Shown piece by piece: positions 1 through 9,445 of a stretch of 64,000 bases of DNA. The position numbers and the translations under genes were made by a program. The first letter of the stretch is position 1. Every line of letters begins with the position of its first letter. Source of the DNA: Staphylococcus americanisciuri (GTDB lineage Bacteria; Bacillota; Bacilli; Staphylococcales; Staphylococcaceae). The stretch spans positions 124,001 to 188,000 of the forward strand of contig NZ_JANUXY010000005.1 in assembly GCF_024814435.1 (NCBI RefSeq). Direction: 5' to 3'. The notes below the pieces were generated by a model. The model did no database searches and had not been told where the DNA came from. It saw only the letters and a program-made list of their open reading frames with translations.

Positions 1-9
1 CACCTTCTT

Positions 10-1368
10 TTACTTACAATCTTTATGTCTCTTAATAGTATAGAGATAAAGTGGTATTCCTAGTACTAAGCCTATAATTGCAATACCCGAACCCAATGGA
101 TCCGAAATCAATGTATTCACAATGATGAACAAACCGCCTGACATTGCCAGTACAGGTAGAAATGGATACAGCGGTACTGAAAAGGCTCGTGGTTGTCCTT
201 TGTTCCTACGTCTTAAAATAAACAAACCAACAAAAGATGCCATATAGAAAAAGTAAATAATAAAAATCGTGATTTCTGATAAATAATCTGCATCAAAAAT
301 AGATGGGAAACAAATACTTAAGGTTAAGATTAAGAGTGTCAAAGCGCTCATAACAAGGTGTGCACCAATTGGCGAACCCAAGCGTTTACTGACATATTGA
401 ACTTTTTGCGAATACGGTAATAAATTATCTTGTGCCATCGCAAATGGAATCCGTGGGAACGTAATCAACTTACCGTTTAATGTCCCAATAATAGAAATAA
501 TCAATCCAATATTGACAATCTTTGCACCGACACTTCCGAATAAAACAACGGCCGCTTCCGCACTCACACTATTACCAAATAAGTACACTTCTGATGCAGG
601 TAACGTCTTAAATATGGCAACATTAATTGTTATATAAACAAGCGTCACAATCAAAATACCAATCAACATCGCTAATGGTAAATGCTTCTGTGGGTTTTTC
701 ATTTCGCCTGACATCGTCGTTAACATAATCCAACCATCATATGCAAAAAGCGTGGCTAGAACTGCACGTCCAAAGTTCACAGTACCATCATTGTTCATAA
801 TCAATTGGGTGACATCACTTCCGAATACGCCTTCTTGCCCATAAAACAACCCAAAAATCACAATCGCGAAAATTGGAATCAACTTTGCAAGCGTCGTGAT
901 GTTTTGCATAGCATTCGCATAATACGTCCCCAGAATATTCAATAACAGTAAGAACAAAAAAATACTTGTGCCCACTGGAATTGTCCAAAAACTGCTCATC
1001 TCAAAAAACTTTGTAATTAAAATCCCTAAAAAGAGAATGAGTGATACAATAATCGCCGGTCCATACAGTACCGTCAATGTATAACCTGTTAAGAAGCCCC
1101 AGAATGCCCCATAAATATCTTTAATATACGCATACAAACCACCTGTACGCGTGATTTGCGCACCAACTTCGGCAATCGTCAAACCAGATGCCAACGTAAG
1201 AACCCCTCCAAGCAACCATGCCCAAAGCGCTAAATTACTTGTTCCAGCATATTCAAGTACAGAACTTGGTTTCACGAAAACCCCTGATCCTATAATCGTA
1301 CCGACAATAATCGTGACAGCTGTAAATAAACCAATCGTTGGCTTCAAAGTTTGCTTATTCGAACCCAT
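10..1368 (-). CDS. APC-family amino-acid permease (SteT/LAT-like)
   Basis: Predicted integral membrane amino-acid transporter or exchanger of the APC superfamily. The N-terminus carries the family's glycine-rich first helix (VGTIIGSGVFVKP), followed by about 12 hydrophobic segments. The RTGGLYAYI loop is typical of the LAT/SteT (serine/threonine exchanger) branch. A GTG lies two codons upstream, but the ATG chosen here has a strong GGGGAGG site about 7 bases away, giving 452 residues, a normal length. It appears to be transcribed alone. Substrate cannot be read from the sequence; amino-acid exchange is a family inference. Confidence 0.85.
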   Translation of the reverse strand: MGSNKQTLKPTIGLFTAVTIIVGTIIGSGVFVKPSSVLEYAGTSNLALWAWLLGGVLTLASGLTIAEVGAQITRTGGLYAYIKDIYGAFWGFLTGYTLTVLYGPAIIVSLILFLGILITKFFEMSSFWTIPVGTSIFLFLLLLNILGTYYANAMQNITTLAKLIPIFAIVIFGLFYGQEGVFGSDVTQLIMNNDGTVNFGRAVLATLFAYDGWIMLTTMSGEMKNPQKHLPLAMLIGILIVTLVYITINVAIFKTLPASEVYLFGNSVSAEAAVVLFGSVGAKIVNIGLIISIIGTLNGKLITFPRIPFAMAQDNLLPYSQKVQYVSKRLGSPIGAHLVMSALTLLILTLSICFPSIFDADYLSEITIFIIYFFYMASFVGLFILRRRNKGQPRAFSVPLYPFLPVLAMSGGLFIIVNTLISDPLGSGIAIIGLVLGIPLYLYTIKRHKDCK

Positions 1369-1586
1369 TGTCACGCCTCCCCTTCAATTCTTTTTCTTTT
1401 ATTTCTATTACTATAACATGTGACTAGACATAAATCTTACATTTATAAAAAGAATTCGCCGACATACGACTGCAGAAAACATTAAAGCGCTAAAATATTT
1501 AAAAAATACACTATTCAAAATACGGAGGCTATCCTATTATTCGTAATGTACGTTTATTTCCCAGGAAGTGTTTTAAACACGCAAAT

Positions 1587-1622
1587 AAAAACTGGCTCAC
1601 ATTATACTGCAAGCCAGTTTTC
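1587..1622. terminator. Rho-independent terminator after hemQ
   Basis: The inverted repeat aaaactggct / agccagtttt (1587-1596 and 1612-1621) lies just past the hemQ stop. It gives a T-run on the minus strand and would end the hemQ transcript. Confidence 0.75.
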
Positions 1623-1632
1623 TCGCTCTTAT

Positions 1633-2394
1633 TTATTTTGTTTCAGGAAGTGCCATCATAGTATGAAGTGCTTCACTGTCTAATTTATTACCGATAAAGA
1701 AACTACCAAACTCGCCATAGCGTGCGGTTGTTTCATCAAAACGCATTTCATAAACAATTTTTTTGAACTGTAATACATCATCTGAGAACAGTGTCACGCC
1801 CCATTCAAAATCATCAAAACCAACAGAACCTGTAATAAACTGTTTAATCTTACCAGCATATTTACGACCAATCATGCCATGGTCATACATTAGCTTCTTA
1901 CGCTCTTCCATCGACAACATATACCAGTTATACGTTTCGTTACGACGCTTATTCATTGGATAGAAACAAATATAATCTGTTTCAGGTAATTGTGGATATA
2001 GACGTGCGCGCACATGTGGGTTTTCATATGGATCTTCATCTGATTGACCAGCAAGGTAATTACTCAACTCTACTACTGAAACATATGAATATGTCGGAAT
2101 GAAATGATCTGCAATTGGTAACTTGTTGATTGCCGTTTCAATTGCTGTGAGTTCTTTCATTTCAGGACGTAAGAACCATAATAAAATATCTGCTTTTTGA
2201 CCTGCAACATTATATGCTACATGATCGCCTTGCCCCACATCCTTAACGCCTTTCAATTCCGTTAATAGTCCCTCAAATTCATCAAGCATTTGTGTACGTT
2301 CTGCTTCTGATACTAAACGCCATGATGCCCAATCAATCGCATAAAACAAATGCAAACTATACCATCCATCTAAAGTTTCTGCTGCATGACTCAT
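1633..2394 (-). CDS. hemQ: Coproheme decarboxylase HemQ/ChdC
   Basis: Last enzyme of the Gram-positive coproporphyrin-dependent heme pathway. It oxidatively decarboxylates iron-coproporphyrin III to protoheme in the cytosol. The protein belongs to the chlorite dismutase-like fold family and is 253 residues from the start chosen here. That ATG follows AAGGAG, and it places the known catalytic tyrosine at exactly residue 145 (in CFYPM). The heme-pocket region around [19 protein letters not shown] is present. A start three codons upstream is also open. The gene diverges from pta, as I recall it does in S. aureus. Confidence 0.95.
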   Translation of the reverse strand: MSHAAETLDGWYSLHLFYAIDWASWRLVSEAERTQMLDEFEGLLTELKGVKDVGQGDHVAYNVAGQKADILLWFLRPEMKELTAIETAINKLPIADHFIPTYSYVSVVELSNYLAGQSDEDPYENPHVRARLYPQLPETDYICFYPMNKRRNETYNWYMLSMEERKKLMYDHGMIGRKYAGKIKQFITGSVGFDDFEWGVTLFSDDVLQFKKIVYEMRFDETTARYGEFGSFFIGNKLDSEALHTMMALPETK

Positions 2395-2481
2395 TCGGAA
2401 CACTCCTTAATTATCAATTTACATGTAAATATTAGCACAATCTCATATTAAAAACGAAAGAAACGCTACAAAAGACAACTC

Positions 2482-2510
2482 TTGGAAATCTCCTACCAAA
2501 TAGGTATAAT
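2482..2510 (+). promoter_or_regulatory. Sigma-A promoter of pta-lipL
   Basis: -35 TTGGAA (2482-2487), 17-base spacer, -10 TATAAT (2505-2510). The pta start lies about 45 bases downstream, behind the ribosome site aaaggagg. Confidence 0.7.
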
Positions 2511-2555
2511 GAAAAAAGAGAGCATTGATATAAGAACGAAAAAGGAGGACTTTTT

Positions 2556-3545
2556 ATGTCTAGCTTATTAAATGTATTACAAGACAAATTATCAGGTAAA
2601 AATGTGCGCATCGTACTTCCTGAGGGAGAAGATGCACGCGTATTAGCAGCTGCAGTAAAATTACAAGCAACTGACTACGTTGCGCCAATTGTCCTAGGTA
2701 ACCAAGACAACATCCAAAAATTAGCAGAAGATGAAGGTTTAAATATTGAAGGTATTGAAGTGATTCAACCTGATACAAGTGACCTCAAAGCAGAATTAGT
2801 AGAAAAATTTGTAGAACGCCGTAAAGGAAAAGCAACTGAAGAACAAGCACAAGAGTTACTCAACAATGTCAACTACTTCGGTACAATGCTTGTATACGCA
2901 GGCAAAGCAGATGGACTTGTAAGTGGTGCGGCACACTCAACAGCAGATACTGTACGTCCAGCATTACAAATCATTAAAACAAAACCAGGTGTTTCAAGAA
3001 CATCAGGTGTTTTCTTCATGATTAAAGAAGACAAACAATATTTATTCGGTGACTGTGCTATCAATCCAGAACTTGGTGCATCAGACTTAGCTGAAATTGC
3101 AATCGAAAGTGCGAAAACAGCGAAAAGCTTCGGTATGGAACCAAAAGTTGCGATGTTAAGCTTCTCAACAAAAGGTTCAGCAAAATCAGACGACACTGAA
3201 AAAGTCGTTCAAGCTGTAGAACTTGCACAAGAAAAAATTGACAGCGAAAACTTAACAGATGTTGTAGTAGACGGTGAATTCCAATTCGACGCAGCGATCG
3301 TTCCAGAAGTTGCGAAGAAAAAAGCACCTGGCGCGAAAATCCAAGGTGACGCCAATGTATTTATCTTCCCAAGCTTAGAAGCTGGTAACATTGGCTACAA
3401 AATTGCACAACGTTTAGGTGGTTTTGACGCAGTAGGTCCGGTACTACAAGGTCTTAACTCACCAGTTAACGACTTATCACGTGGCTGCTCTTCAGAAGAC
3501 GTTTATAGCTTATCTATCATCACAGCAGCGCAATCATTACAATAA
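2556..3545 (+). CDS. pta: Phosphate acetyltransferase (phosphotransacetylase)
   Basis: Interconverts acetyl-CoA and acetyl phosphate, the first step of overflow acetate formation (with AckA) in the cytosol. The 329 residues match the usual single-domain Pta/EutD length. Recognisable blocks are VRIVLPEGEDARVL near the start, KPGVSRTSGVFFM near residue 150 and GDCAINPELGASDLAEIA just after. A strong AAAGGAGG precedes the ATG. The stop codon overlaps the lipL start by one base (TAATG), so the two are translationally coupled. Confidence 0.96.
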   Translation: MSSLLNVLQDKLSGKNVRIVLPEGEDARVLAAAVKLQATDYVAPIVLGNQDNIQKLAEDEGLNIEGIEVIQPDTSDLKAELVEKFVERRKGKATEEQAQELLNNVNYFGTMLVYAGKADGLVSGAAHSTADTVRPALQIIKTKPGVSRTSGVFFMIKEDKQYLFGDCAINPELGASDLAEIAIESAKTAKSFGMEPKVAMLSFSTKGSAKSDDTEKVVQAVELAQEKIDSENLTDVVVDGEFQFDAAIVPEVAKKKAPGAKIQGDANVFIFPSLEAGNIGYKIAQRLGGFDAVGPVLQGLNSPVNDLSRGCSSEDVYSLSIITAAQSLQ

Positions 3546-4387
3546 TGGATCTCGCTTCTAAATATTTCAATGGCATTGCATGGCGTTACATCGACCATAC
3601 AACAGGTCTTGAACCCATGCAATCCTTTGCTTTTGACGATACGTTTTCCGAAAGTGTCGGCAAAGACTTATCACCAAATGTTGTTAGAACGTGGATTCAT
3701 CAACACGTTGTTATCCTAGGTATTCATGACGCACGCCTACCTTATCTACAAGACGGCATTTCGTACTTAACAGATGAACAAGGTTATAATGCGATCGTTC
3801 GCAATTCTGGTGGGTTAGGTGTCGTTCTAGATCAAGGTGTACTCAACATCTCACTGATTTTCAAAGGCAAGACTGAGATCACCATTGATGAAGCGTTCTC
3901 TGTCATGTATCTCCTCATTTGCAAGATGTTTGAGGATGACAATGTAGATATCGACACATATGAAATTACGCATTCTTATTGTCCAGGTAAGTTCGATTTG
4001 AGTATCGACGGCAAAAAATTTGCAGGCATCTCTCAACGTCGTGTTCGTGGCGGTGTTGCCGTTCAAATATATTTGTGTGTGGAAGGCTCTGGTGCTGAAC
4101 GCGCGCAACTTATGCATGACTTTTACGAACGCGCACTCAAAGGCGAAATCACAAAGTTCCATTATCCGGATGTCGATCCAGCGTGTATGGCCTCATTAGC
4201 AACACTGCTCAATCACGACATTACGGTACAAGATGTGATGTTCAAACTGCTCTACGCCATCAAGGACTTAGGTGGGACGCTTAATACAGATTCCATCACA
4301 CCTGAAGAATGGACACGCTATGAGTATTACTATGATCGCATGCTTGCACGCAACGCGAAGATTAATCACCAAATTGAAAACGAATAG
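3545..4387 (+). CDS. lipL: Octanoyl/lipoyl-[GcvH]:protein amidotransferase LipL
   Basis: Transfers octanoyl or lipoyl groups from GcvH to the E2 subunits of 2-oxoacid dehydrogenases. The BPL/LplA/LipB fold is visible: VRNSGGLGVVLDQGVLNISLIF (residues 86-107), and SYCPGKFDLSIDGKKFAGISQRR containing the probable acyl-accepting Cys146 and the binding lysine at 157/158. Length 280 is normal. It overlaps pta by one base. From memory, mvaK1-mvaD-mvaK2 follow this gene in S. aureus; here a terminator and repeats follow instead. Confidence 0.9.
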   Translation: MDLASKYFNGIAWRYIDHTTGLEPMQSFAFDDTFSESVGKDLSPNVVRTWIHQHVVILGIHDARLPYLQDGISYLTDEQGYNAIVRNSGGLGVVLDQGVLNISLIFKGKTEITIDEAFSVMYLLICKMFEDDNVDIDTYEITHSYCPGKFDLSIDGKKFAGISQRRVRGGVAVQIYLCVEGSGAERAQLMHDFYERALKGEITKFHYPDVDPACMASLATLLNHDITVQDVMFKLLYAIKDLGGTLNTDSITPEEWTRYEYYYDRMLARNAKINHQIENE

Positions 4388-4394
4388 CGTCCTT

Positions 4395-4427
4395 CCCCAA
4401 TCGATAGAAGTTGATTGGGGATTTTTT
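4395..4427 (+). terminator. Terminator after lipL
   Basis: Stem ccccaatc / gattgggg (4395-4402, 4413-4420) followed by a run of six T. It ends the pta-lipL operon. Confidence 0.8.
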
Positions 4428-4430
4428 GGG

Positions 4431-4650
4431 AGCACTACAGAAATCTCATACGCTAGCAAAGATTTCGTTGTAGTGCCCCGGCAAGGCTGACTAGATGGCG
4501 GACAAGCAACGGCGTAGTCAGACATCAGTCAGCTACTACCTCTAATATAGATGAACCAGTCAATGCAATAAGGAAAGTATAAAAGTAAGATCTATTAAAG
4601 AGCAGAAATCTCATGCGCTAGCAAAAATTTCGTTTTAGTGCCAAAATCAT
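4431..4650 (+). repeat. Intergenic repeat unit (copy 1) with partial second hairpin
   Basis: A perfect-looking inverted repeat (gcactacagaaatctc ... gatttcgttgtagtgc) is followed by a conserved tail (cccggcaaggctgac ... cagtcagctactacc). A second, degraded copy of the hairpin head lies at about 4601-4643. Related units occur at about 12915, 33013 and 46345. No coding capacity is apparent. The rest of the 4388-4721 gap holds two terminators. Confidence 0.65.
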
Positions 4651-4680
4651 TTGTGAAAGATAAGCAATAGAACAGATTAA

Positions 4681-4724
4681 AATAGGTCATCATGGTAGCA
4701 ATAACCACCTTGATGACCTATTTA
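4681..4724. terminator. Bidirectional terminator after the MFS gene
   Basis: Long inverted repeat: aaataggtcatcatggt pairs with accttgatgacctattt. It lies immediately beyond the minus-strand MFS stop. Confidence 0.7.
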
Positions 4725-5897
4725 TGTTTCTAATAAATCTTTATCATCTTTGACACCAATCATAAATAATGCATTGGATACAATAAAAATAATCACAACG
4801 ATGATATATAGCGTATGTAAAGATATGTAGTTTAATAAGATAGAAGCTACATACCCTGCTATAGGTATCGTTCCCCACGTAAAAAGATAAATCGTTGAAT
4901 TTACTTTCCCTCTTATCTTTTCTGGAATAATTTGATGTTGCACCGTTGTTCTTAGTACACTCCCAAAACTTCTACATAAATATCCTGCAAATACACCAAT
5001 AAAAAATAAATAGCTATGACTAATTAATAATACAAATGGGATACTTAAGACAAAATTCACTATGCCAATCGATCTTTCAAATGAATATTTTTTAACTAAG
5101 TATTTCGGCAAAAGCGCACCAATAATTGCACCAAAAGACAATAAACCAATCAAAACACCGGTAAGCGTATGTTCAACTTTTAAATATCTAACTAAATAAA
5201 TAACGAGTGTATTCGTTAATATTGTAAGTGAAAAATTGATGCCCATCGTCACCAATACAACGAGCACCAGCTTACAATTACTGAAAATATATTTTAATGC
5301 ACGAACACGCACTGTATTCGTATTAAAATCTTGAGACGTATTATCCCTATGATTCCTATTAAGCGGCTTTATATACATATATAAGTTGACGAGTTGTAAT
5401 ATCAAAATAACGATAAACGCCATCATGATATTATTTGATAATGTAAATGCAATGATTGGTGAAAAGAAATTAACTAATGACCGCATCAATTGTACTTGAC
5501 CATTAACAGCTGTTAATTGATTTAAAAAATGATCTGGAATGTAGACACTTGTATTAATTTCCAATACACATGACACAAAGCTCAATAAACAAATCATAAC
5601 AAATATTAACAGCTCATTTTGTACATTTTGATGTAGCATCCAAGCAAATAACAAAATCAGCCCGATGTAACAAAAATATGTAAATATCGGTACAATATGA
5701 CTATTATATCTATCAATCAGAGCACCTGATAACTTACTGAATAAGATAAAGCCAATTGAATAAGTGGACGTTAGAAATACAATTTTAGAGTCACTAAAGT
5801 CCCAAACTATCACACCAATTAATGGTATCAAATAGATGAATATATCATTAATGAGTAGCCGATTGAATTCAGTCATAATAAAATAGCGATGCATCAT
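4722..5897 (-). CDS. MFS transporter (drug-efflux-like)
   Basis: Predicted secondary transporter of the major facilitator superfamily with about 12 hydrophobic segments and a short loop after the second helix (GALIDRYNS). This layout resembles the macrolide-efflux-type MFS group, but substrate is unknown. The ATG-ATG start used here overlaps the stop of a 16-codon upstream reading frame (TTATGATG). A TTG five codons further up would also be open but has no ribosome site. The protein is about 391 residues, normal for the family. Confidence 0.75.
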   Translation of the reverse strand: MMHRYFIMTEFNRLLINDIFIYLIPLIGVIVWDFSDSKIVFLTSTYSIGFILFSKLSGALIDRYNSHIVPIFTYFCYIGLILLFAWMLHQNVQNELLIFVMICLLSFVSCVLEINTSVYIPDHFLNQLTAVNGQVQLMRSLVNFFSPIIAFTLSNNIMMAFIVILILQLVNLYMYIKPLNRNHRDNTSQDFNTNTVRVRALKYIFSNCKLVLVVLVTMGINFSLTILTNTLVIYLVRYLKVEHTLTGVLIGLLSFGAIIGALLPKYLVKKYSFERSIGIVNFVLSIPFVLLISHSYLFFIGVFAGYLCRSFGSVLRTTVQHQIIPEKIRGKVNSTIYLFTWGTIPIAGYVASILLNYISLHTLYIIVVIIFIVSNALFMIGVKDDKDLLET

Positions 5898-5944
5898 AAG
5901 CACCACCGGCAAATGTCAGTAGACGCTCTCGTTGTATGTAGCAT
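5894..5944 (-). CDS. Possible 16-residue leader peptide upstream of the MFS gene
   Basis: The frame encodes MLHTTRASTDICRWCL. Its ATG follows a near-consensus AAAGGGGAGGGA at 5-base spacing, the best ribosome site in this intergenic region. Its TGA overlaps the MFS ATG codons, so ribosomes could re-initiate. Either it is a regulatory leader or coupling peptide, or the MFS gene has lost its original N-terminus by a frameshift. No attenuator hairpin was identified. Confidence 0.4.
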   Translation of the reverse strand: MLHTTRASTDICRWCL

Positions 5945-6030
5945 AAAAATCCCTCCCCTTTCACTAAGTATATAAATAATAAATTTCTTAATCAATGCGC
6001 TTTGAACATTCCAAAGTTATATACATCGAA

Positions 6031-6074
6031 AAAAATCACGACTTCCCCACTCAAATGAAGAAGTCGTGATTTTT
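6031..6074. terminator. Terminator after the EmrAB-like operon
   Basis: Stem aaaaatcacgactt / aagtcgtgattttt (6031-6044, 6061-6074), with T-runs in both directions. Confidence 0.8.
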
Positions 6075-7805
6075 CTATTGTTCTTTTGACATATAGTAAG
6101 ATTTATCACGCAAGAAAAAGCTGAGTATAAGTGCAAGTGCGCTGAACGCTGTCGCAACCCAAAATGCACTGTTAACGCCATCTACTGCTGAAAGTTGATT
6201 GACAAACTTTAATATCGCAGCTGTCGCTTGCTGTTCGCCACCTAATTGTTGTGCGAGTGCTTGCAACTGATCTTGAATAAATGGCTGTGTTTTATCTAAA
6301 TCTTGCTGAAATGTCGCAAGGTGCGTTTCACTTTGTTGTGTCATAACGGTTACTAAGATCGCTGTACCGATAGATCCTGCCAATTGGCGCATTGTGTTAA
6401 TCAACGCATTCCCATGAGATATGAGTCTCGAAGGTAACGAGTTCATACCAGCTGTCATAATTGGCATCATAATAAAACTCATACCGAATGAACGCACAAT
6501 ATAAATCCATAAAATCGATGAATAAGGCGTATCCATCGTCAATTGTGTTAATTCCCATGTCCCGTACGTGGTAATGGTCAAACCGATAATGGCTAATGGT
6601 TTAATACCAATCGTATCCAATAGTTTTCCAGCAATAGGTCCCATAAAGCCCATAATCAAGGCACCTGGTAACAGCAACAATCCTGAATCAATTGCTGAGA
6701 AACCACGTAAGTTTTGTAAATACAATGGTAGTAAAATCATGCCACCGAATAAACTCATCGTCACAATCATATTAATGGCTGCTGTTAGCGTGTAACCCGG
6801 ATACTTCAGCACTTCAAAATTCAACATTGGCGCTTTCATCGTCATTTCACGTATCACAAACGCTGTTGTAAAAATAACACCTACAATCATCATGACAATA
6901 ATCTTGGTTGATGTCCAACCATCGTTACCTGCTTCACTAAAGCCATACAGTAACGAACCAAAGCCGATTGTACTAAAAATAACGCCCGGAATATCTGCTT
7001 TAGGTTGTGATGTACGTTGATACATACCGAACCAAAAATAAGCTATAGCTAATGCAACAATCGCCACAACAAACATACCGATAAACATCGTATGCCAATC
7101 AAAATGATCCACGATATAACCAGAGAGTGTTGGTCCAATTGCTGGTGCTAAAATCATTGCGATACCAAGTGTTCCCATTGCCATCCCACGTTTTTCTGGT
7201 GGGAAAATCGTCATAAAGACATTTGTACCAAGGGGCATTAAAATACCTGCACCCACGGCTTGAAGTACACGTCCTGTCATCATAACTGGAAAGTTCCAAG
7301 CAAACCCACAAACGAGTGAGCCGATTGCGAAGATTAACATTGAGAATAAGAATAAACGGCGATATGAATATTTCTCAAATAAGAAAGCACTAATTGGAAT
7401 TAAAATCCCATTGACTAACATAAATCCAGTCATCAACCATTGCCCTGTTGATGCAGTAATATTGAAGTCCGTATTAATTTTAGGCAACGCTGTATTTAAC
7501 AATGTCTGATTTAATATGGCTATAAACATCCCGAACAACATGGCTGCTAATACTTTATTACGTGTAATACCTGGTTTGAATCGATAATTTTCTGCAGCAT
7601 CTTTCACCTGGTCACTTACTGCCTCTGATATTTCTTGTGACTCGTATGCGTCAACTGTACTTGTCTTATTCACACTTTGATGCGACGCCGTCATCTCTGT
7701 AGATGTCATACTTCTACGTTGTTTCGTCTTATTACGTCGAAGTAGTAAGAGGTTCATCAACACAATCACAATGAGTGAAACGATGCTATATATCATCACA
7801 AACAT
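6075..7805 (-). CDS. DHA2-family (EmrB/QacA-like) multidrug efflux permease with N-terminal extension
   Basis: Predicted 14-helix proton-driven drug exporter. The DHA2 core starts near residue 80. Motif A is replaced by FEKYSYRRLF, and motif C-like glycine and proline residues (ILAPAIGPTLSGYIVDHFDWHTMF) are present. Ahead of the core are one extra hydrophobic segment (IYSIVSLIVIVLMNLLLL) and about 50 polar residues. A perfect AGGAGGT places the start before this extension, so it is real. It lies 16 bases after the HlyD-like gene and presumably works with it. Confidence 0.88.
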   Translation of the reverse strand: MFVMIYSIVSLIVIVLMNLLLLRRNKTKQRRSMTSTEMTASHQSVNKTSTVDAYESQEISEAVSDQVKDAAENYRFKPGITRNKVLAAMLFGMFIAILNQTLLNTALPKINTDFNITASTGQWLMTGFMLVNGILIPISAFLFEKYSYRRLFLFSMLIFAIGSLVCGFAWNFPVMMTGRVLQAVGAGILMPLGTNVFMTIFPPEKRGMAMGTLGIAMILAPAIGPTLSGYIVDHFDWHTMFIGMFVVAIVALAIAYFWFGMYQRTSQPKADIPGVIFSTIGFGSLLYGFSEAGNDGWTSTKIIVMMIVGVIFTTAFVIREMTMKAPMLNFEVLKYPGYTLTAAINMIVTMSLFGGMILLPLYLQNLRGFSAIDSGLLLLPGALIMGFMGPIAGKLLDTIGIKPLAIIGLTITTYGTWELTQLTMDTPYSSILWIYIVRSFGMSFIMMPIMTAGMNSLPSRLISHGNALINTMRQLAGSIGTAILVTVMTQQSETHLATFQQDLDKTQPFIQDQLQALAQQLGGEQQATAAILKFVNQLSAVDGVNSAFWVATAFSALALILSFFLRDKSYYMSKEQ

Positions 7806-7821
7806 CTGATGACCTCCTATA

Positions 7822-8469
7822 TTAGTTTTTGTGAATACTTACTTCTGCGTTCATACCTGGTAACACACGATTTGATGGTTGACTATCAAACTCAATTTTC
7901 ACTGGTACGACTTGTGTCACTTTTGTATAGTTACCATCACTGTTTGATGAAGGCATTAAAGAAAAACTAGATGCTGTCGCTTGACCGATATGAACCACTT
8001 TCCCTTTCACTTTAGAATCTTGCCCATCAATCGCAATATCAACTGTTTGGCCTTCTTCTACATTTTTAATTTTTGTTTCATCAATATTGGCTGTTACATA
8101 ACGCTTATCTAAGTTATACGCATATGCTAAAGGTTGTCCAGCTTGTGCAACACTTCCTTTTTGTGCTGCTAATTTTACAATTGTACCTTCTGTCGGCATC
8201 GGAATGTCCATTGTTTGCACATCACCTGTTTCTGATTTCACTTGTACTTTTGCAAATGTATCCCCTGCATTTAATTTGTCGCCCTCTTCCACATCAAGAG
8301 ACGCAATCTGTCCTGAAGCCGGAGCAACAATTTTAATCTGGTCTCCATCTACTTGTGCATTTTCTGTTTTGATGTAATTGGCTGATTGATTATAAAAATA
8401 AAAGCCTCCTATCCCGATAATGACTAATAATACAATTGTCGCGATGTTAATCATAACTAACTTCTTCAC
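7822..8469 (-). CDS. HlyD/EmrA-family membrane fusion (periplasmic adaptor-like) protein
   Basis: A single N-terminal membrane anchor (about residues 4-26) is followed by a biotinyl-lipoyl-like half (VDGDQIKIVAPASGQIASLDVEEGDKLNAG) and a beta-barrel region (NIDETKIKNVEEGQTVDIAIDG). The coiled-coil hairpin of Gram-negative EmrA is absent, giving a short 215-residue form as seen in Firmicutes. It starts with GTG behind GGAAG. It is first gene of the efflux operon and probably couples the permease to the outer face of the membrane. Confidence 0.85.
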   Translation of the reverse strand: MKKLVMINIATIVLLVIIGIGGFYFYNQSANYIKTENAQVDGDQIKIVAPASGQIASLDVEEGDKLNAGDTFAKVQVKSETGDVQTMDIPMPTEGTIVKLAAQKGSVAQAGQPLAYAYNLDKRYVTANIDETKIKNVEEGQTVDIAIDGQDSKVKGKVVHIGQATASSFSLMPSSNSDGNYTKVTQVVPVKIEFDSQPSNRVLPGMNAEVSIHKN

Positions 8470-8589
8470 AGTGACTACTTCCTTTCCATTAATTTCAATA
8501 TCATGTATTATAGAACCATCATTTCACACATGCTACAGACAATTTTCTAAAATGTGTCGGATACAGAAATTAAAATAAACGGTGATCTT

Positions 8590-9147
8590 ATGGTAAAAAC
8601 AAAAACTTATTACGAAATATGTAAAGCACTCATTACACTGCTTGAGCATAATGACTTTGAAGCAATTACAATTAAAGAAATTTGTGCCGAAAGCGGCGTG
8701 CATCGCTCAACCTTTTATGCTTACTTTGAAGATAAATACCAGTTATTAGAAGTTATAAAGCAATATCATATGAAACGTTATCAACGCATCATGACATCCG
8801 CAACACATATCATTGAAAACTGTACCTTAAAAGAAACCAAATCTGGTATTTTAAAAGTTTTTCGTCTAATATTTCAATATTTATTACGTTACAAATCTTT
8901 TTTTAAAACAATCTTAGTTAGCAATCCCCAGCCAGATATCATAAGAGATTATATGCGTTACACATACCATATGTATTCTGCTATGTTAGAAACCTTACCC
9001 AACATGCGACACCCAGACTATTTTATTTACTATACGATTGGCGGAGAGCTCTCAATTGTATACAAATGGTTAGCATCTGATTGCCCAGAAACACCTGAAG
9101 AAATGGCACATATTTTATATCACAATTTAATCAAAATGAATCGATAG
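8590..9147 (+). CDS. TetR-family regulator, divergent from the efflux operon
   Basis: The N-terminal helix-turn-helix is clear: ITIKEICAESGVHRSTFYAYFEDKYQLLEVI, about residues 28-58 from this start. The C-terminal part is a ligand-type TetR domain with several aromatic residues. An in-frame GTG at 8554 would add 12 residues, but only this ATG has a ribosome site. Its position, about 120 bases from and divergent to the HlyD-like gene, suggests that it represses the EmrAB-like pump. The operator was not resolved. Confidence 0.85.
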   Translation: MVKTKTYYEICKALITLLEHNDFEAITIKEICAESGVHRSTFYAYFEDKYQLLEVIKQYHMKRYQRIMTSATHIIENCTLKETKSGILKVFRLIFQYLLRYKSFFKTILVSNPQPDIIRDYMRYTYHMYSAMLETLPNMRHPDYFIYYTIGGELSIVYKWLASDCPETPEEMAHILYHNLIKMNR

Positions 9148-9445
9148 GGACATATTTTCACACCAATCAGCTATTACTTATACAATATTCCCCTCATTTT
9201 ATATAAGGTGCTCTATTCATTTCCCTGTCCTCCGTTCAACGCTCATTTCACATTGATTACACTCTTAAAAAATTAAATATCATTTGTACATTTAATTATT
9301 ATTCGTCAATAGTTCATAATAAATTAATAATTTATTAATATTTGTGTACCCAAACACGCAAAAACGTGGTACATTAGTTTTAAGCAAATATATGGATAGG
9401 GATCCATATCACTTTGTGCTTTCATTTTCAAAAAGTTCTCCAATT
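9148..9445. other. AT-rich intergenic stretch, no gene seen
   Basis: It contains small dyads (CACG/CGTG around 9354-9367 and atatggat/atccatat around 9390-9408) but no convincing start with ribosome site. The reading frame across it has no recognisable product. Confidence 0.5.

Noticed and set aside
2560-3391. Several minus-strand frames of 60-107 codons across pta
   Set aside because: Shadows of the clearly coding plus strand, with low-complexity compositions and no ribosome sites.
9354-9408. Two small palindromes in the TetR-ABC intergenic region
   Set aside because: Stems are short, there is no T-run or adjacent promoter, and the position fits neither gene's operator.
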